12,086 nt of DNA from Citricoccus sp. WCRC_4 (GTDB lineage: Bacteria; Actinomycetota; Actinomycetes; Actinomycetales; Micrococcaceae), in NCBI GenBank assembly GCA_026645375.1, contig JAPFFX010000081.1, forward strand, positions 1-12,086, read 5' to 3'. Made by a program: the position numbers and the translations under genes. The first letter of the stretch is position 1. Every line of letters starts with the position of its first letter. Under the pieces are notes generated by a model that saw nothing but the letters and a program-made list of their open reading frames with translations, was not told the DNA's origin and did not search any database. Of the stretch, positions 1 to 6,640 are shown one piece after another.

Positions 1-88
1 AGGAGGCGATGGCGAGGCCGATCGCGTAGCCCGAGCCGCTCATCCCGACGATCTGCTCGGCCGAGATGTTGGCGGCGATCAGCGAGGC
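1..88 (-). pseudogene. Fragment of a sodium/solute symporter (SSS, vSGLT-like)
   Basis: Reading the minus strand from 88 to 2 gives 29 residues, ASLIAANISAEQ followed by IVGMSGSGYAIGLAIAS. This is the conserved early-helix block of the SSS family. Vibrio vSGLT carries nearly the same string around its AANISAEQ and GMSGSGY motifs. These membrane proteins import sugars or other solutes with sodium. The fragment is open at the window's left edge, so the rest of the gene may lie outside. Upstream of residue 1 the frame reads ARSSRT instead of the hydrophobic stretch expected before ASL, and there is no start codon or Shine-Dalgarno. The roughly 60 N-terminal residues are therefore missing and the homology breaks at about base 88-91. 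It may be a gene remnant or one side of an assembly misjoin. The family assignment is secure; the status as a pseudogene is inferred. Confidence 0.75.
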
Positions 89-437
89 CGTCCGGGAGCT
101 CGACCGCGCCCGCCGGTTCTACCAGGAGACGCTGGGCCTCTCCCCCGCCGACGCCCCCGAGCCGGACAGCGTCCTGTTCAGCGAGGACGGGCACACCGGC
201 CTGCAGCTGCTGCTGCGCCCGGACGCGCCGGCGTCCGAGCTGACGCAGGCCAGCTTCGAGGTCCCCGACGTCGAGGCCGCGGTCCGGGAGCTCGAGGGCC
301 GTGGCGTGCGCTTCGAGGACTACGACCTGCCCGGCCTGCGCACCGTCGACCACGTCCTCACCGCCGACGGGATGCGCGCGGCGTGGTTCACCGACTCCGA
401 GGGCAACGTCCTGTGCCTGCACCAGCTCACCGGCTGA
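66..437 (+). CDS. VOC (glyoxalase/bleomycin-resistance fold) protein, 5' end missing
   Basis: The 123-codon frame has a VOC signature. VRELDRARRFYQETLGL (residues 9-25) is the usual first helix. A second beta-alpha module starts near SFEVPDVEAAVREL, and the C-terminal WFTDSEGNVLCLHQL strand is where the last metal ligand often sits. VOC proteins are small cytoplasmic dioxygenases, isomerases or resistance proteins; the substrate cannot be told here. Only eight codons precede VREL. The first beta strand, which normally supplies a ligand, is absent or replaced by sequence antisense to the neighbouring symporter fragment. The ATG at 66 lies inside that fragment and has no Shine-Dalgarno, so the annotated start is probably not genuine. 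True VOC similarity begins at about base 90. The 3' end is intact and converges on tuf. It may be inactive or a chimera. Confidence 0.7.
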   Translation: MLAAISEAVRELDRARRFYQETLGLSPADAPEPDSVLFSEDGHTGLQLLLRPDAPASELTQASFEVPDVEAAVRELEGRGVRFEDYDLPGLRTVDHVLTADGMRAAWFTDSEGNVLCLHQLTG

Positions 438-461
438 GCCCCGTCGCGGCCGGCCCGGGAC

Positions 462-506
462 GCGCGGAACCCCCCGCCGCTGCAGGAGCGACGGGGGGTT
501 CTGCGC
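462..506. terminator. Bidirectional hairpin terminator between the VOC gene and tuf
   Basis: A perfect 10-bp stem pairs 467-476 (GAACCCCCCG) with 492-501. It extends outward through a G-T wobble and four further pairs to 462/506. The inner arms CGCT (478-481) and AGCG (487-490) can also pair. It lies 24 bp past the VOC stop and 18 bp past the tuf stop, exactly where two convergent genes need a terminator. No T-run follows on either strand, which is common for GC-rich actinobacteria. The structure is seen in the sequence; its function is inferred. Confidence 0.8.
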
Positions 507-524
507 AGATCGGCAGTCCGAGGA

Positions 525-1715
<1,191 letters not shown>

Positions 1716-1784
1716 AGGTTCCTCCTAGAACTGTTCATCTGAAGAGACATCTCAGCCGCGGGTGGCGTGCTGACAACTTGGAAA

Positions 1785-1814
1785 AGTCTACTTCGATCTG
1801 GCTGATGGTGATAA
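1785..1814 (-). promoter_or_regulatory. Candidate tuf promoter
   Basis: On the minus strand TTATCA (1814-1809) and TAGACT (1790-1785) are separated by 18 bp. This fits the actinobacterial housekeeping pattern TTGACA-like / TANNNT. Transcription would start near 1778 and give a 5' leader of about 60 nt ending in the AGGAGG of tuf. It lies downstream of the hairpin that follows fusA, so tuf could be expressed independently of the operon. This rests on pattern matching only. Confidence 0.5.
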
Positions 1815-1930
1815 ATCCTCCGGCTTGCGTCAGGACCGGTCCTGGATCAGGCCACCCGGACCGCCTTTTCCGCGGACCGGACCTTCCGTCCTGTGGTGGC
1901 TACCGACCTCCGGAGTGCGGCCGGGCCACC

Positions 1931-1980
1931 TGTCCGGTTCGGTGGCGGGATCCTCACGGACCCCGCCACGTCACCGGACA
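1931..1980 (-). terminator. Large hairpin downstream of fusA (terminator or attenuator)
   Basis: Nested arms pair: 1931-1938 (TGTCCGGT) with 1973-1980, 1942-1949 (GTGGCGGG) with 1962-1969, and TCC (1951-1953) with GGA (1958-1960). A 3x3 internal loop separates the two long stems. The structure begins 23 nt after the fusA stop. No T-run follows. It could end or reduce read-through from fusA before the tuf promoter. Alternative pairings with 1895-1900 and 1925-1930 are possible, so an attenuator is also conceivable. Confidence 0.6.
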
Positions 1981-2003
1981 AGTTCTGTACTAGAGAACGG
2001 GGC

Positions 2004-4118
2004 TCACTCGCCGCTGTTCTTCTGGATGATCTCGTCCGCCACGGCCTTGGGGACCTCGGCGTAGGAGTCGAACGTCATCGAGTACACGGCGCGGCCCTGG
2101 GTCTTGGACCGCAGGTCGCCGATGTAGCCGAACATCTCGGACAGCGGCACGCCGGCCTTGATGACCTTGACGCCCTGGGCGTCCTCCATGGACTGGATCT
2201 GGCCACGGCGGGAGTTCAGGTCGCCGATGACGTCGCCCATGTACTCCTCCGGGGTGCGGACCTCGACGGCCATCAGGGGCTCCAGCAGGACCGGGTTGGC
2301 CTTGCGGATGCCCTCCTTGAAGACCATCGAACCGGCGATCTTGAACGCCATCTCCGAGGAGTCGACGTCGTGGTAGGCGCCGTCGAGCAGGGTGGCCTTC
2401 ACGCCGACCATCGGGTACCCGGCCAGCACGCCCAGCTGCATGGCGTCCTGGATTCCGGCGTCCACCGACGGGATGTACTCGCGCGGGATACGGCCGCCGG
2501 TGACGGCGTTCTCGAACTCGTAGAACTCGCCCTCGGAGGTATCCATCGGCTCGAAGGCCACCTGCACCTTGGCGAACTGACCCGAACCACCGGTCTGCTT
2601 CTTGTGCGTGTAGTCGACCTTGTCGACCTTCTTCTTGATGGTCTCGCGGTAGGCCACCTGCGGCTTGCCGACGTTGGCCTCCACGCGGAACTCGCGCTTC
2701 ATGCGGTCCACGAGGATGTCCAGGTGCAGTTCGCCCATGCCGCCGATGACGGTCTGGCCGGTCTCCTCGTCGAGGTTCACGGTGAACGTGGGGTCCTCGG
2801 CGGAGAGCTTCTGGATGGCGGTGGAGAGCTTCTCCTGGTCGCCCTTGGTCTTCGGCTCGACGGCCACGGAGATCACGGGCTCCGGGAAGGTCATCGACTC
2901 GAGGATGATCGGGTGTGCCGGATCGCACAGGGTGTCACCGGTGGTGGAGTCCTTCAGGCCGACGACCGCGTAGATGTGGCCGGCGGTCATCTCCTCGACC
3001 GGGTTCTCCTTGTTGGCGTGCATCTGGAACAGCTTGCCGATGCGCTCCTTCTTGCCCTTGGTGGTGTTCTGCACCGGGGAGCCCGCGGAGAGCTTGCCGG
3101 AGTAGACGCGCACGTAGGTCAGCTGGCCGAAGAACGGGTGGGCGGCGATCTTGAACGCCAGGGCGGAGAACGGGGCGTCCAGGGACGGCTCGCGGGTCAG
3201 CTCCTGCTCCTCGTCACCGACGGCATGGCCCTTGATGGCGCCGGCGTCCAGCGGGTTCGGCAGGTACGAGACGACGGCGTCCAGCATCGGCTGCACGCCC
3301 CGGTTCTTGAACGCGGAACCACAGAACACCGGGTAGGCCTCGGCGTTGATCGTCAGCTGGCGCACGCCGGCCTGGATCTCCTCGAGGGTGAGCTCCTCGC
3401 CCTCGAGGTACTTCTCCATGAGCTCCTCGGAGGTCTCGGCGACGGCCTCGACGAGCTCGGCACGGTACTGCTCGGCCTTCTCCTGGAGGTCGGCCGGGAT
3501 GTCCTGGGTCTGGTAGGCGGCACCCATGGTGACGTCACCCTTGGCATCGCCCTCCCACACGAGGGCCTTCATGGTCAGCAGGTCGACGACACCGACGAAC
3601 TCGGACTCGGAGCCGATCGGCAGCTGCATCACCAGCGGCTTGGCGCCCAGGCGGTTGATGATGGTGTCGACGGTGAAGTAGAAGTCGGCGCCCAGCTTGT
3701 CCATCTTGTTGACGAAGCAGATACGCGGGACGTTGTACTTGTCCGCCTGGCGCCACACGGTCTCGGACTGGGGCTCCACGCCCTCCTTGCCGTCGAAGAC
3801 GGCGACGGCGCCATCGAGGACGCGCAGGGAGCGCTCCACCTCGACGGTGAAGTCCACGTGGCCCGGGGTGTCGATGATGTTGATCTGGTTGTTGTTCCAG
3901 AAGCAGGTCACCGCGGCGGAGGTGATGGTGATGCCGCGTTCCTTCTCCTGCTCCATCCAGTCGGTGGTGGAAGCACCGTCGTGGGTCTCGCCCAGCTTGT
4001 GGCTGACGCCCGTGTAGAACAGGATGCGCTCGGTGGTGGTGGTCTTGCCGGCATCGATGTGAGCCATGATGCCGATGTTGCGGACCTTGGTGAGGTCGGT
4101 CAGCACGTCCTGTGCCAC
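2004..4118 (-). CDS. fusA: Elongation factor G
   Basis: EF-G is the translocation GTPase, which also helps recycle ribosomes. The 704-residue length is full. GTPase motifs are AHIDAGKT (19-26), RGITI (61-65), DTPGH (83-87) and NKMD (137-140). The domain II to V regions continue without a break. The domain IV tip region GGRIPREYIPSVDAG lies near residues 541-555, and the C-terminus QKNSGE is ordinary. The start is GTG at 4116-4118. It is supported by GGGAG five bases upstream and by the MAQDVLTDLTKVRNIGIMAH N-terminus; no earlier start is needed. It is third in the str operon, 93 bp after rpsG, and that gap holds a hairpin. Nothing suggests a fusB-type or duplicate EF-G. Confidence 0.98.
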   Translation of the reverse strand: MAQDVLTDLTKVRNIGIMAHIDAGKTTTTERILFYTGVSHKLGETHDGASTTDWMEQEKERGITITSAAVTCFWNNNQINIIDTPGHVDFTVEVERSLRVLDGAVAVFDGKEGVEPQSETVWRQADKYNVPRICFVNKMDKLGADFYFTVDTIINRLGAKPLVMQLPIGSESEFVGVVDLLTMKALVWEGDAKGDVTMGAAYQTQDIPADLQEKAEQYRAELVEAVAETSEELMEKYLEGEELTLEEIQAGVRQLTINAEAYPVFCGSAFKNRGVQPMLDAVVSYLPNPLDAGAIKGHAVGDEEQELTREPSLDAPFSALAFKIAAHPFFGQLTYVRVYSGKLSAGSPVQNTTKGKKERIGKLFQMHANKENPVEEMTAGHIYAVVGLKDSTTGDTLCDPAHPIILESMTFPEPVISVAVEPKTKGDQEKLSTAIQKLSAEDPTFTVNLDEETGQTVIGGMGELHLDILVDRMKREFRVEANVGKPQVAYRETIKKKVDKVDYTHKKQTGGSGQFAKVQVAFEPMDTSEGEFYEFENAVTGGRIPREYIPSVDAGIQDAMQLGVLAGYPMVGVKATLLDGAYHDVDSSEMAFKIAGSMVFKEGIRKANPVLLEPLMAVEVRTPEEYMGDVIGDLNSRRGQIQSMEDAQGVKVIKAGVPLSEMFGYIGDLRSKTQGRAVYSMTFDSYAEVPKAVADEIIQKNSGE

Positions 4119-4168
4119 GGTGTCTCCCTTGGGTTTGGTGTGTGGGTCCAGTGCTGCTGGGCGGCACG

Positions 4169-4204
4169 GCGCCCGGAAACCATACTGCTACGGTTCCCGG
4201 GCGC
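4169..4204 (-). promoter_or_regulatory. Hairpin in the rpsG-fusA spacer
   Basis: Bases 4169-4181 (GCGCCCGGAAACC) pair with 4192-4204 (GGTTCCCGGGCGC) over 13 bp, with a single A-C mismatch and a 10-nt loop. It lies 7 nt after the rpsG stop and about 50 nt before the fusA start. It has no T-run and interrupts an operon that must be transcribed through. Partial termination, an RNA-processing site or mRNA stabilisation are the likely roles. The structure is certain; its role is inferred. Confidence 0.6.
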
Positions 4205-4211
4205 TCGTGAC

Positions 4212-4682
4212 TCACCAGCGGTAGTGGGCGAAGGCCTTGTTCGACTCGGCCATCTTGTGGGTGTCCTCGCGGCGCTTGACCGCGGCACCCAGGCCGTTCG
4301 AGGCATCGAGGATCTCGTTCATGAGACGCTCGGTCATCGTCTTCTCGCGGCGAGCCTTGGAGTAGCCCACCAGCCAGCGCAGGGCCAGGGCGGTCGCGCG
4401 GCCGGGCTTGACCTCGACCGGGACCTGGTAGGTGGCGCCACCGACGCGGCGGGACTTCACCTCGAGGGCCGGGCGGACGTTGTCCATGGCCTTCTTGAGG
4501 GTGGTCACCGGATCGGTGCCGCTCTTCTCACGGGTGCCCTCGAGGGCACCGTAGACGATGTGCTCGGCAGTGGACTTCTTGCCGTCCACGAGCACCTTGT
4601 TGATCAGCTGGGTGACCAGCGGGGACCCGTAGACGGGGTCGACGACGAGGGGGCGCTTCGGCGCGGGGCCCTTACGTGGCAT
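4212..4682 (-). CDS. rpsG: 30S ribosomal protein S7
   Basis: S7 is a primary binder of the 3' major domain of 16S rRNA and organises the head of the small subunit near the E site. The 156-residue length is the family standard. The protein begins MPRKGPAPKR. It carries the conserved VKSRRVGGATYQVPVEV segment (about 75-91), the ARREKTM stretch and a C-terminus ending AFAHYRW. The ATG start (4680-4682) overlaps the rpsL stop by one base (TAATG). An AAGGAG lies eight bases upstream inside the rpsL tail, so translation is probably coupled. It is second gene of the str operon. In E. coli S7 represses this operon; whether that holds here cannot be seen. Confidence 0.98.
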   Translation of the reverse strand: MPRKGPAPKRPLVVDPVYGSPLVTQLINKVLVDGKKSTAEHIVYGALEGTREKSGTDPVTTLKKAMDNVRPALEVKSRRVGGATYQVPVEVKPGRATALALRWLVGYSKARREKTMTERLMNEILDASNGLGAAVKRREDTHKMAESNKAFAHYRW

Positions 4683-5056
4683 TACTTCTTCTCCTTCTTC
4701 GCGCCGTAGCGGCTGCGGGCCTGGCCGCGGCCCTTGACGCCCTGGGTGTCGAGGGCGCCGCGAACGATCTTGTAGCGGACACCCGGGAGGTCCTTCACGC
4801 CGCCGCCGCGCACGAGCACGATGGAGTGCTCCTGCAGGTTGTGGCCCTCACCCGGGATGTAGGCCGTGACCTCGACGCCGCCGTTGAGGCGGACACGGGC
4901 GACCTTGCGCAGGGCGGAGTTCGGCTTCTTCGGGGTGGTGGTGTACACGCGGGTGCACACGCCACGACGCATGGGGTTGCCCCGCAGTGCGGGGGAATCG
5001 GTCTTCTTGACCTTCGGTGAGCGGCCCTTGCGGACCAGCTGCTGAATCGTAGGCAC
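4682..5056 (-). CDS. rpsL: 30S ribosomal protein S12
   Basis: S12 sits at the decoding centre and affects accuracy and streptomycin response. The correct product is 124 residues from GTG (5054-5056), beginning MPTIQQLVRKGR. GGAGAG lies about seven bases upstream. A longer frame back to 5119 adds 21 residues that do not resemble S12 and should not be used. The decoding loop TTPKKPNSALRK places Lys43, and GGGVKDLPGVRY places Lys88, Asp89 and Pro91. Lys43 and Lys88 are both wild type, so no streptomycin-resistance substitution is seen at these sites. Asp89 is the residue methylthiolated by RimO in some bacteria. It is first gene of the str operon and overlaps rpsG by one base. Confidence 0.98.
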   Translation of the reverse strand: MPTIQQLVRKGRSPKVKKTDSPALRGNPMRRGVCTRVYTTTPKKPNSALRKVARVRLNGGVEVTAYIPGEGHNLQEHSIVLVRGGGVKDLPGVRYKIVRGALDTQGVKGRGQARSRYGAKKEKK

Positions 5057-5261
5057 TCTTGGTCTCTCCGTAGTGTTGGCTTCCAGTCCGGCGGGCGTAC
5101 AGGGCATCGCCCGCGTCAACCAGGACTGCTTGGTGGTCGTTTCTTACGCACCCAGGGGGTTCAACGAGAACGACCGTAGGCGTGCAAAAGTGTGGCATTC
5201 GCTGCGCAAGAAACCCGCAGCCCGGACCGTGTCCCTCGTGCCACACAAAACAATTGAGTAA
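5057..5261 (-). promoter_or_regulatory. Structured leader upstream of rpsL
   Basis: This gene-free stretch contains three inverted repeats. One is 5091-5097 with 5108-5114 (GCGGGCG/CGCCCGC, 10-nt loop). The second is 5135-5141 with 5169-5175 (GGTCGTT/AACGACC). The third is 5190-5197 with 5239-5246 (GTGTGGCA/TGCCACAC, 41-nt loop holding smaller pairings). If transcription starts near 5255 they form a leader of about 200 nt. Such leaders often host ribosomal-protein autoregulation, but no known S7 or S12 site is recognisable. The 5190-5246 repeat could instead terminate the upstream ATP-grasp gene. Confidence 0.45.
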
Positions 5262-5291
5262 AGACTACCACCCGGCGCAACGTGCGGTGAA
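5262..5291 (-). promoter_or_regulatory. Candidate str-operon promoter
   Basis: On the minus strand TTCACC (5291-5286) is followed after 18 bp by TAGTCT (5267-5262). The -10 fits TANNNT and the -35 matches TTGACA at four of six positions. It starts immediately after the ATP-grasp stop codon and would begin transcription near 5255. No better pair is evident in 5057-5292. This is pattern matching only. Confidence 0.35.
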
Positions 5292-5292
5292 A

Positions 5293-6582
5293 TCAGGGCT
5301 GCGGGGGGTACTGGCGGAAGGCCCGCAGGCTGTTGAGCTCCGCCAGCCGCAGTCCGGCCAGGCGGCGCAGGTCCCGATCCGCGCGGTACTCGAAGGGCCG
5401 GATGACGCGCCCGGCCCGGGCCGCCCGGCGGATCGCCTCGCGCTGGTCCGCCGAGGCGTGCCGGCGCACCAGGGACATCGGCACGGTGGTGGTCAGCACC
5501 GGGCCGTCGGTGGTGACCCGGCCGGCGGCCGGCGCCGGTCCCCCGACGGCGTCCGCCACCTGCGGCAGGTACTCCGCCAGCAGGTACGGGGCCGGGTTCG
5601 CCCCGGCACCGGTCAGGTAGTAGTGGTTGCGTCCCAGCCGCGGGTTCATCTCCAGGAACTGGGCCCGGTCATCCCGCGGGTCGACCTTGATGTCGAACAT
5701 CGCGAAGCCGCGCCAGTCCAGCGCCTCCAGCAGCGCGGTCCCCTGGCGGGCCACGGTGTCGTGCTCCCCGGCCAGCACCGCACGGGCGTTGCCCTCGGTC
5801 CCGGGGGCGTGGTCCTCCACGATCACCTCGCCGTAGGACACCAGCCGGGTGGTCCCGGCCTCATCCCGGAAGAAGGTGGCGATGCCCAGTTGCGAGTCCG
5901 GGCCCGGGACGAGTTCCTGCACGATCAGCGAGCCGCGGTAGCCGGCCTCGCTCGCCCGGCCGATCAGCTCGCCGAGCTCCTCGGCCTCGTGCACCACGTG
6001 CACCTTGCGCCGCCCGGTGAAGCGCACGTCCGCCCAGGCGCCGCCGTCGCCGGCCTTGAGGATCACCGGGAACGCCGGCCCGGCCTCCCCCAGCCCCGCC
6101 AGGAACCCGGCGAGGGCGCCGGGGGTGTGCGAGCCGGCGTCGTAGGCGGCGGTGCGCGGGTAGGGGATGCCGAGTCGATCGCAGAGGGAGTAGAAGTTCT
6201 CCTTCAGCGCGGCCGCGTCCAGGGCGTCCTCGTCCGGGTAGGGCACGGTGTAGCCGCGGCCCTGGAGGGTGTCCCGGTGGCGGGCGGCGAAGCGCACGAG
6301 GTGGTCGTAGCTGGCCAGCAACAGCAGGGGCCGGCCGGGCACGCGGGCGTTCAGTTCGTCCGCCACGGCCAGCAGCGCCTCCAGGACCGGAGCCTCCTCG
6401 GTCATCGGCCCGGCGGGGAACGCCTCCAGGATGCGCGAGTGCCTCAGGTTGCGGTTCACCGCGGTGGGGACGACGGCGGAGACGACGCCGTAGGCCTCGT
6501 GGAACTCCCGCGCCAGGGAATAGGCCCCCACGTCGCCTCCGGTGATGACAGGGACGAAGGGCTGCTCGGCGGGAACCATCAT
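5293..6582 (-). CDS. ATP-grasp carboxylate-amine ligase, D-aspartate-ligase-like
   Basis: This 429-residue cytoplasmic ATP-grasp enzyme would join a carboxylate to an amine using ATP. Residues 1-120 form the pre-ATP-grasp region. Lys127 (LKENF) and Lys176 (VILKAGDGGAW) are the expected nucleotide lysines. QELVPG (222-227) is the hinge. FDIKVD (296-301), Glu311 and Asn313 (FLEMNPRLGRNHYYLTGAG) form the metal-binding end. The Glu-x-Asn-Pro-Arg-x-Gly-Arg then TGAG arrangement resembles ligases such as enterococcal D-Asp ligase, which adds D-Asp to the lysine of the peptidoglycan stem. The divergent FemABX neighbour supports a cell-wall role, but the substrate is inferred. Tandem ATGs at 6582 and 6579 are possible starts. 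There is no clear Shine-Dalgarno, and TAGGCT seven bases upstream suggests a leaderless message. No signal peptide or membrane helix is seen. Confidence 0.75.
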   Translation of the reverse strand: MMVPAEQPFVPVITGGDVGAYSLAREFHEAYGVVSAVVPTAVNRNLRHSRILEAFPAGPMTEEAPVLEALLAVADELNARVPGRPLLLLASYDHLVRFAARHRDTLQGRGYTVPYPDEDALDAAALKENFYSLCDRLGIPYPRTAAYDAGSHTPGALAGFLAGLGEAGPAFPVILKAGDGGAWADVRFTGRRKVHVVHEAEELGELIGRASEAGYRGSLIVQELVPGPDSQLGIATFFRDEAGTTRLVSYGEVIVEDHAPGTEGNARAVLAGEHDTVARQGTALLEALDWRGFAMFDIKVDPRDDRAQFLEMNPRLGRNHYYLTGAGANPAPYLLAEYLPQVADAVGGPAPAAGRVTTDGPVLTTTVPMSLVRRHASADQREAIRRAARAGRVIRPFEYRADRDLRRLAGLRLAELNSLRAFRQYPPQP

Positions 6583-6589
6583 GGGCCCC

Positions 6590-6595
6590 AGCCTA
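6590..6595 (-). promoter_or_regulatory. Candidate -10 of a leaderless ATP-grasp transcript
   Basis: TAGGCT on the minus strand (TANNNT) lies exactly seven bases before the ATG at 6582. A weak GTGACG lies 15 bp further upstream. This spacing would put the transcription start at or next to the ATG. It is low-information and unverified. Confidence 0.35.
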
Positions 6596-6627
6596 CCGGC
6601 GGACCCGGCCCGTCACGCCGTTCGCGC

Positions 6628-6633
6628 TATGGT
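6628..6633 (+). promoter_or_regulatory. Candidate -10 of a leaderless FemABX transcript
   Basis: TATGGT (TANNNT) lies seven bases before the GTG at 6641, the same geometry as the divergent partner. No convincing -35 is visible. The match decides between possible starts at 6629, 6635 and 6641, since the first two would lie inside or just after the -10. Confidence 0.35.
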
Positions 6634-6640
6634 GATGGGC

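Noticed and set aside
1..29. AGGAGGCGATGG at the left edge, resembling a Shine-Dalgarno plus ATG
   Set aside because: The frame from ATG at 9 hits TAG at 27-29, and the stretch is antisense to the conserved symporter motif.
1831..1844. Perfect 14-bp palindrome CAGGACCGGTCCTG upstream of tuf, a possible operator
   Set aside because: It lies about 17 bp upstream of the candidate -35, but GGACCGG-type strings recur through this gap, so it may be chance. No regulator family can be named.
1893..4709. A 938-codon open frame on the plus strand across fusA and rpsG
   Set aside because: It is antisense to two certain genes. Its product is low-complexity (rich in Gly, Leu, Val, Asp, His) as expected from the complement of GC-rich codons, and matches no family I recognise.
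4682..5056. Possible streptomycin-resistance allele of rpsL
   Set aside because: Lys43 and Lys88 are both wild type; no resistance substitution is seen.
4682..5119. A 145-residue version of S12 starting at ATG 5119
   Set aside because: The extra 21 residues are unlike any S12. The GTG at 5054-5056 gives the standard MPTIQQLVRKGR start with its own Shine-Dalgarno.
6542..6640. An upstream start for the FemABX protein at ATG 6542
   Set aside because: It would overlap the N-terminal coding region of the divergent ATP-grasp gene and add about 33 residues without family resemblance.
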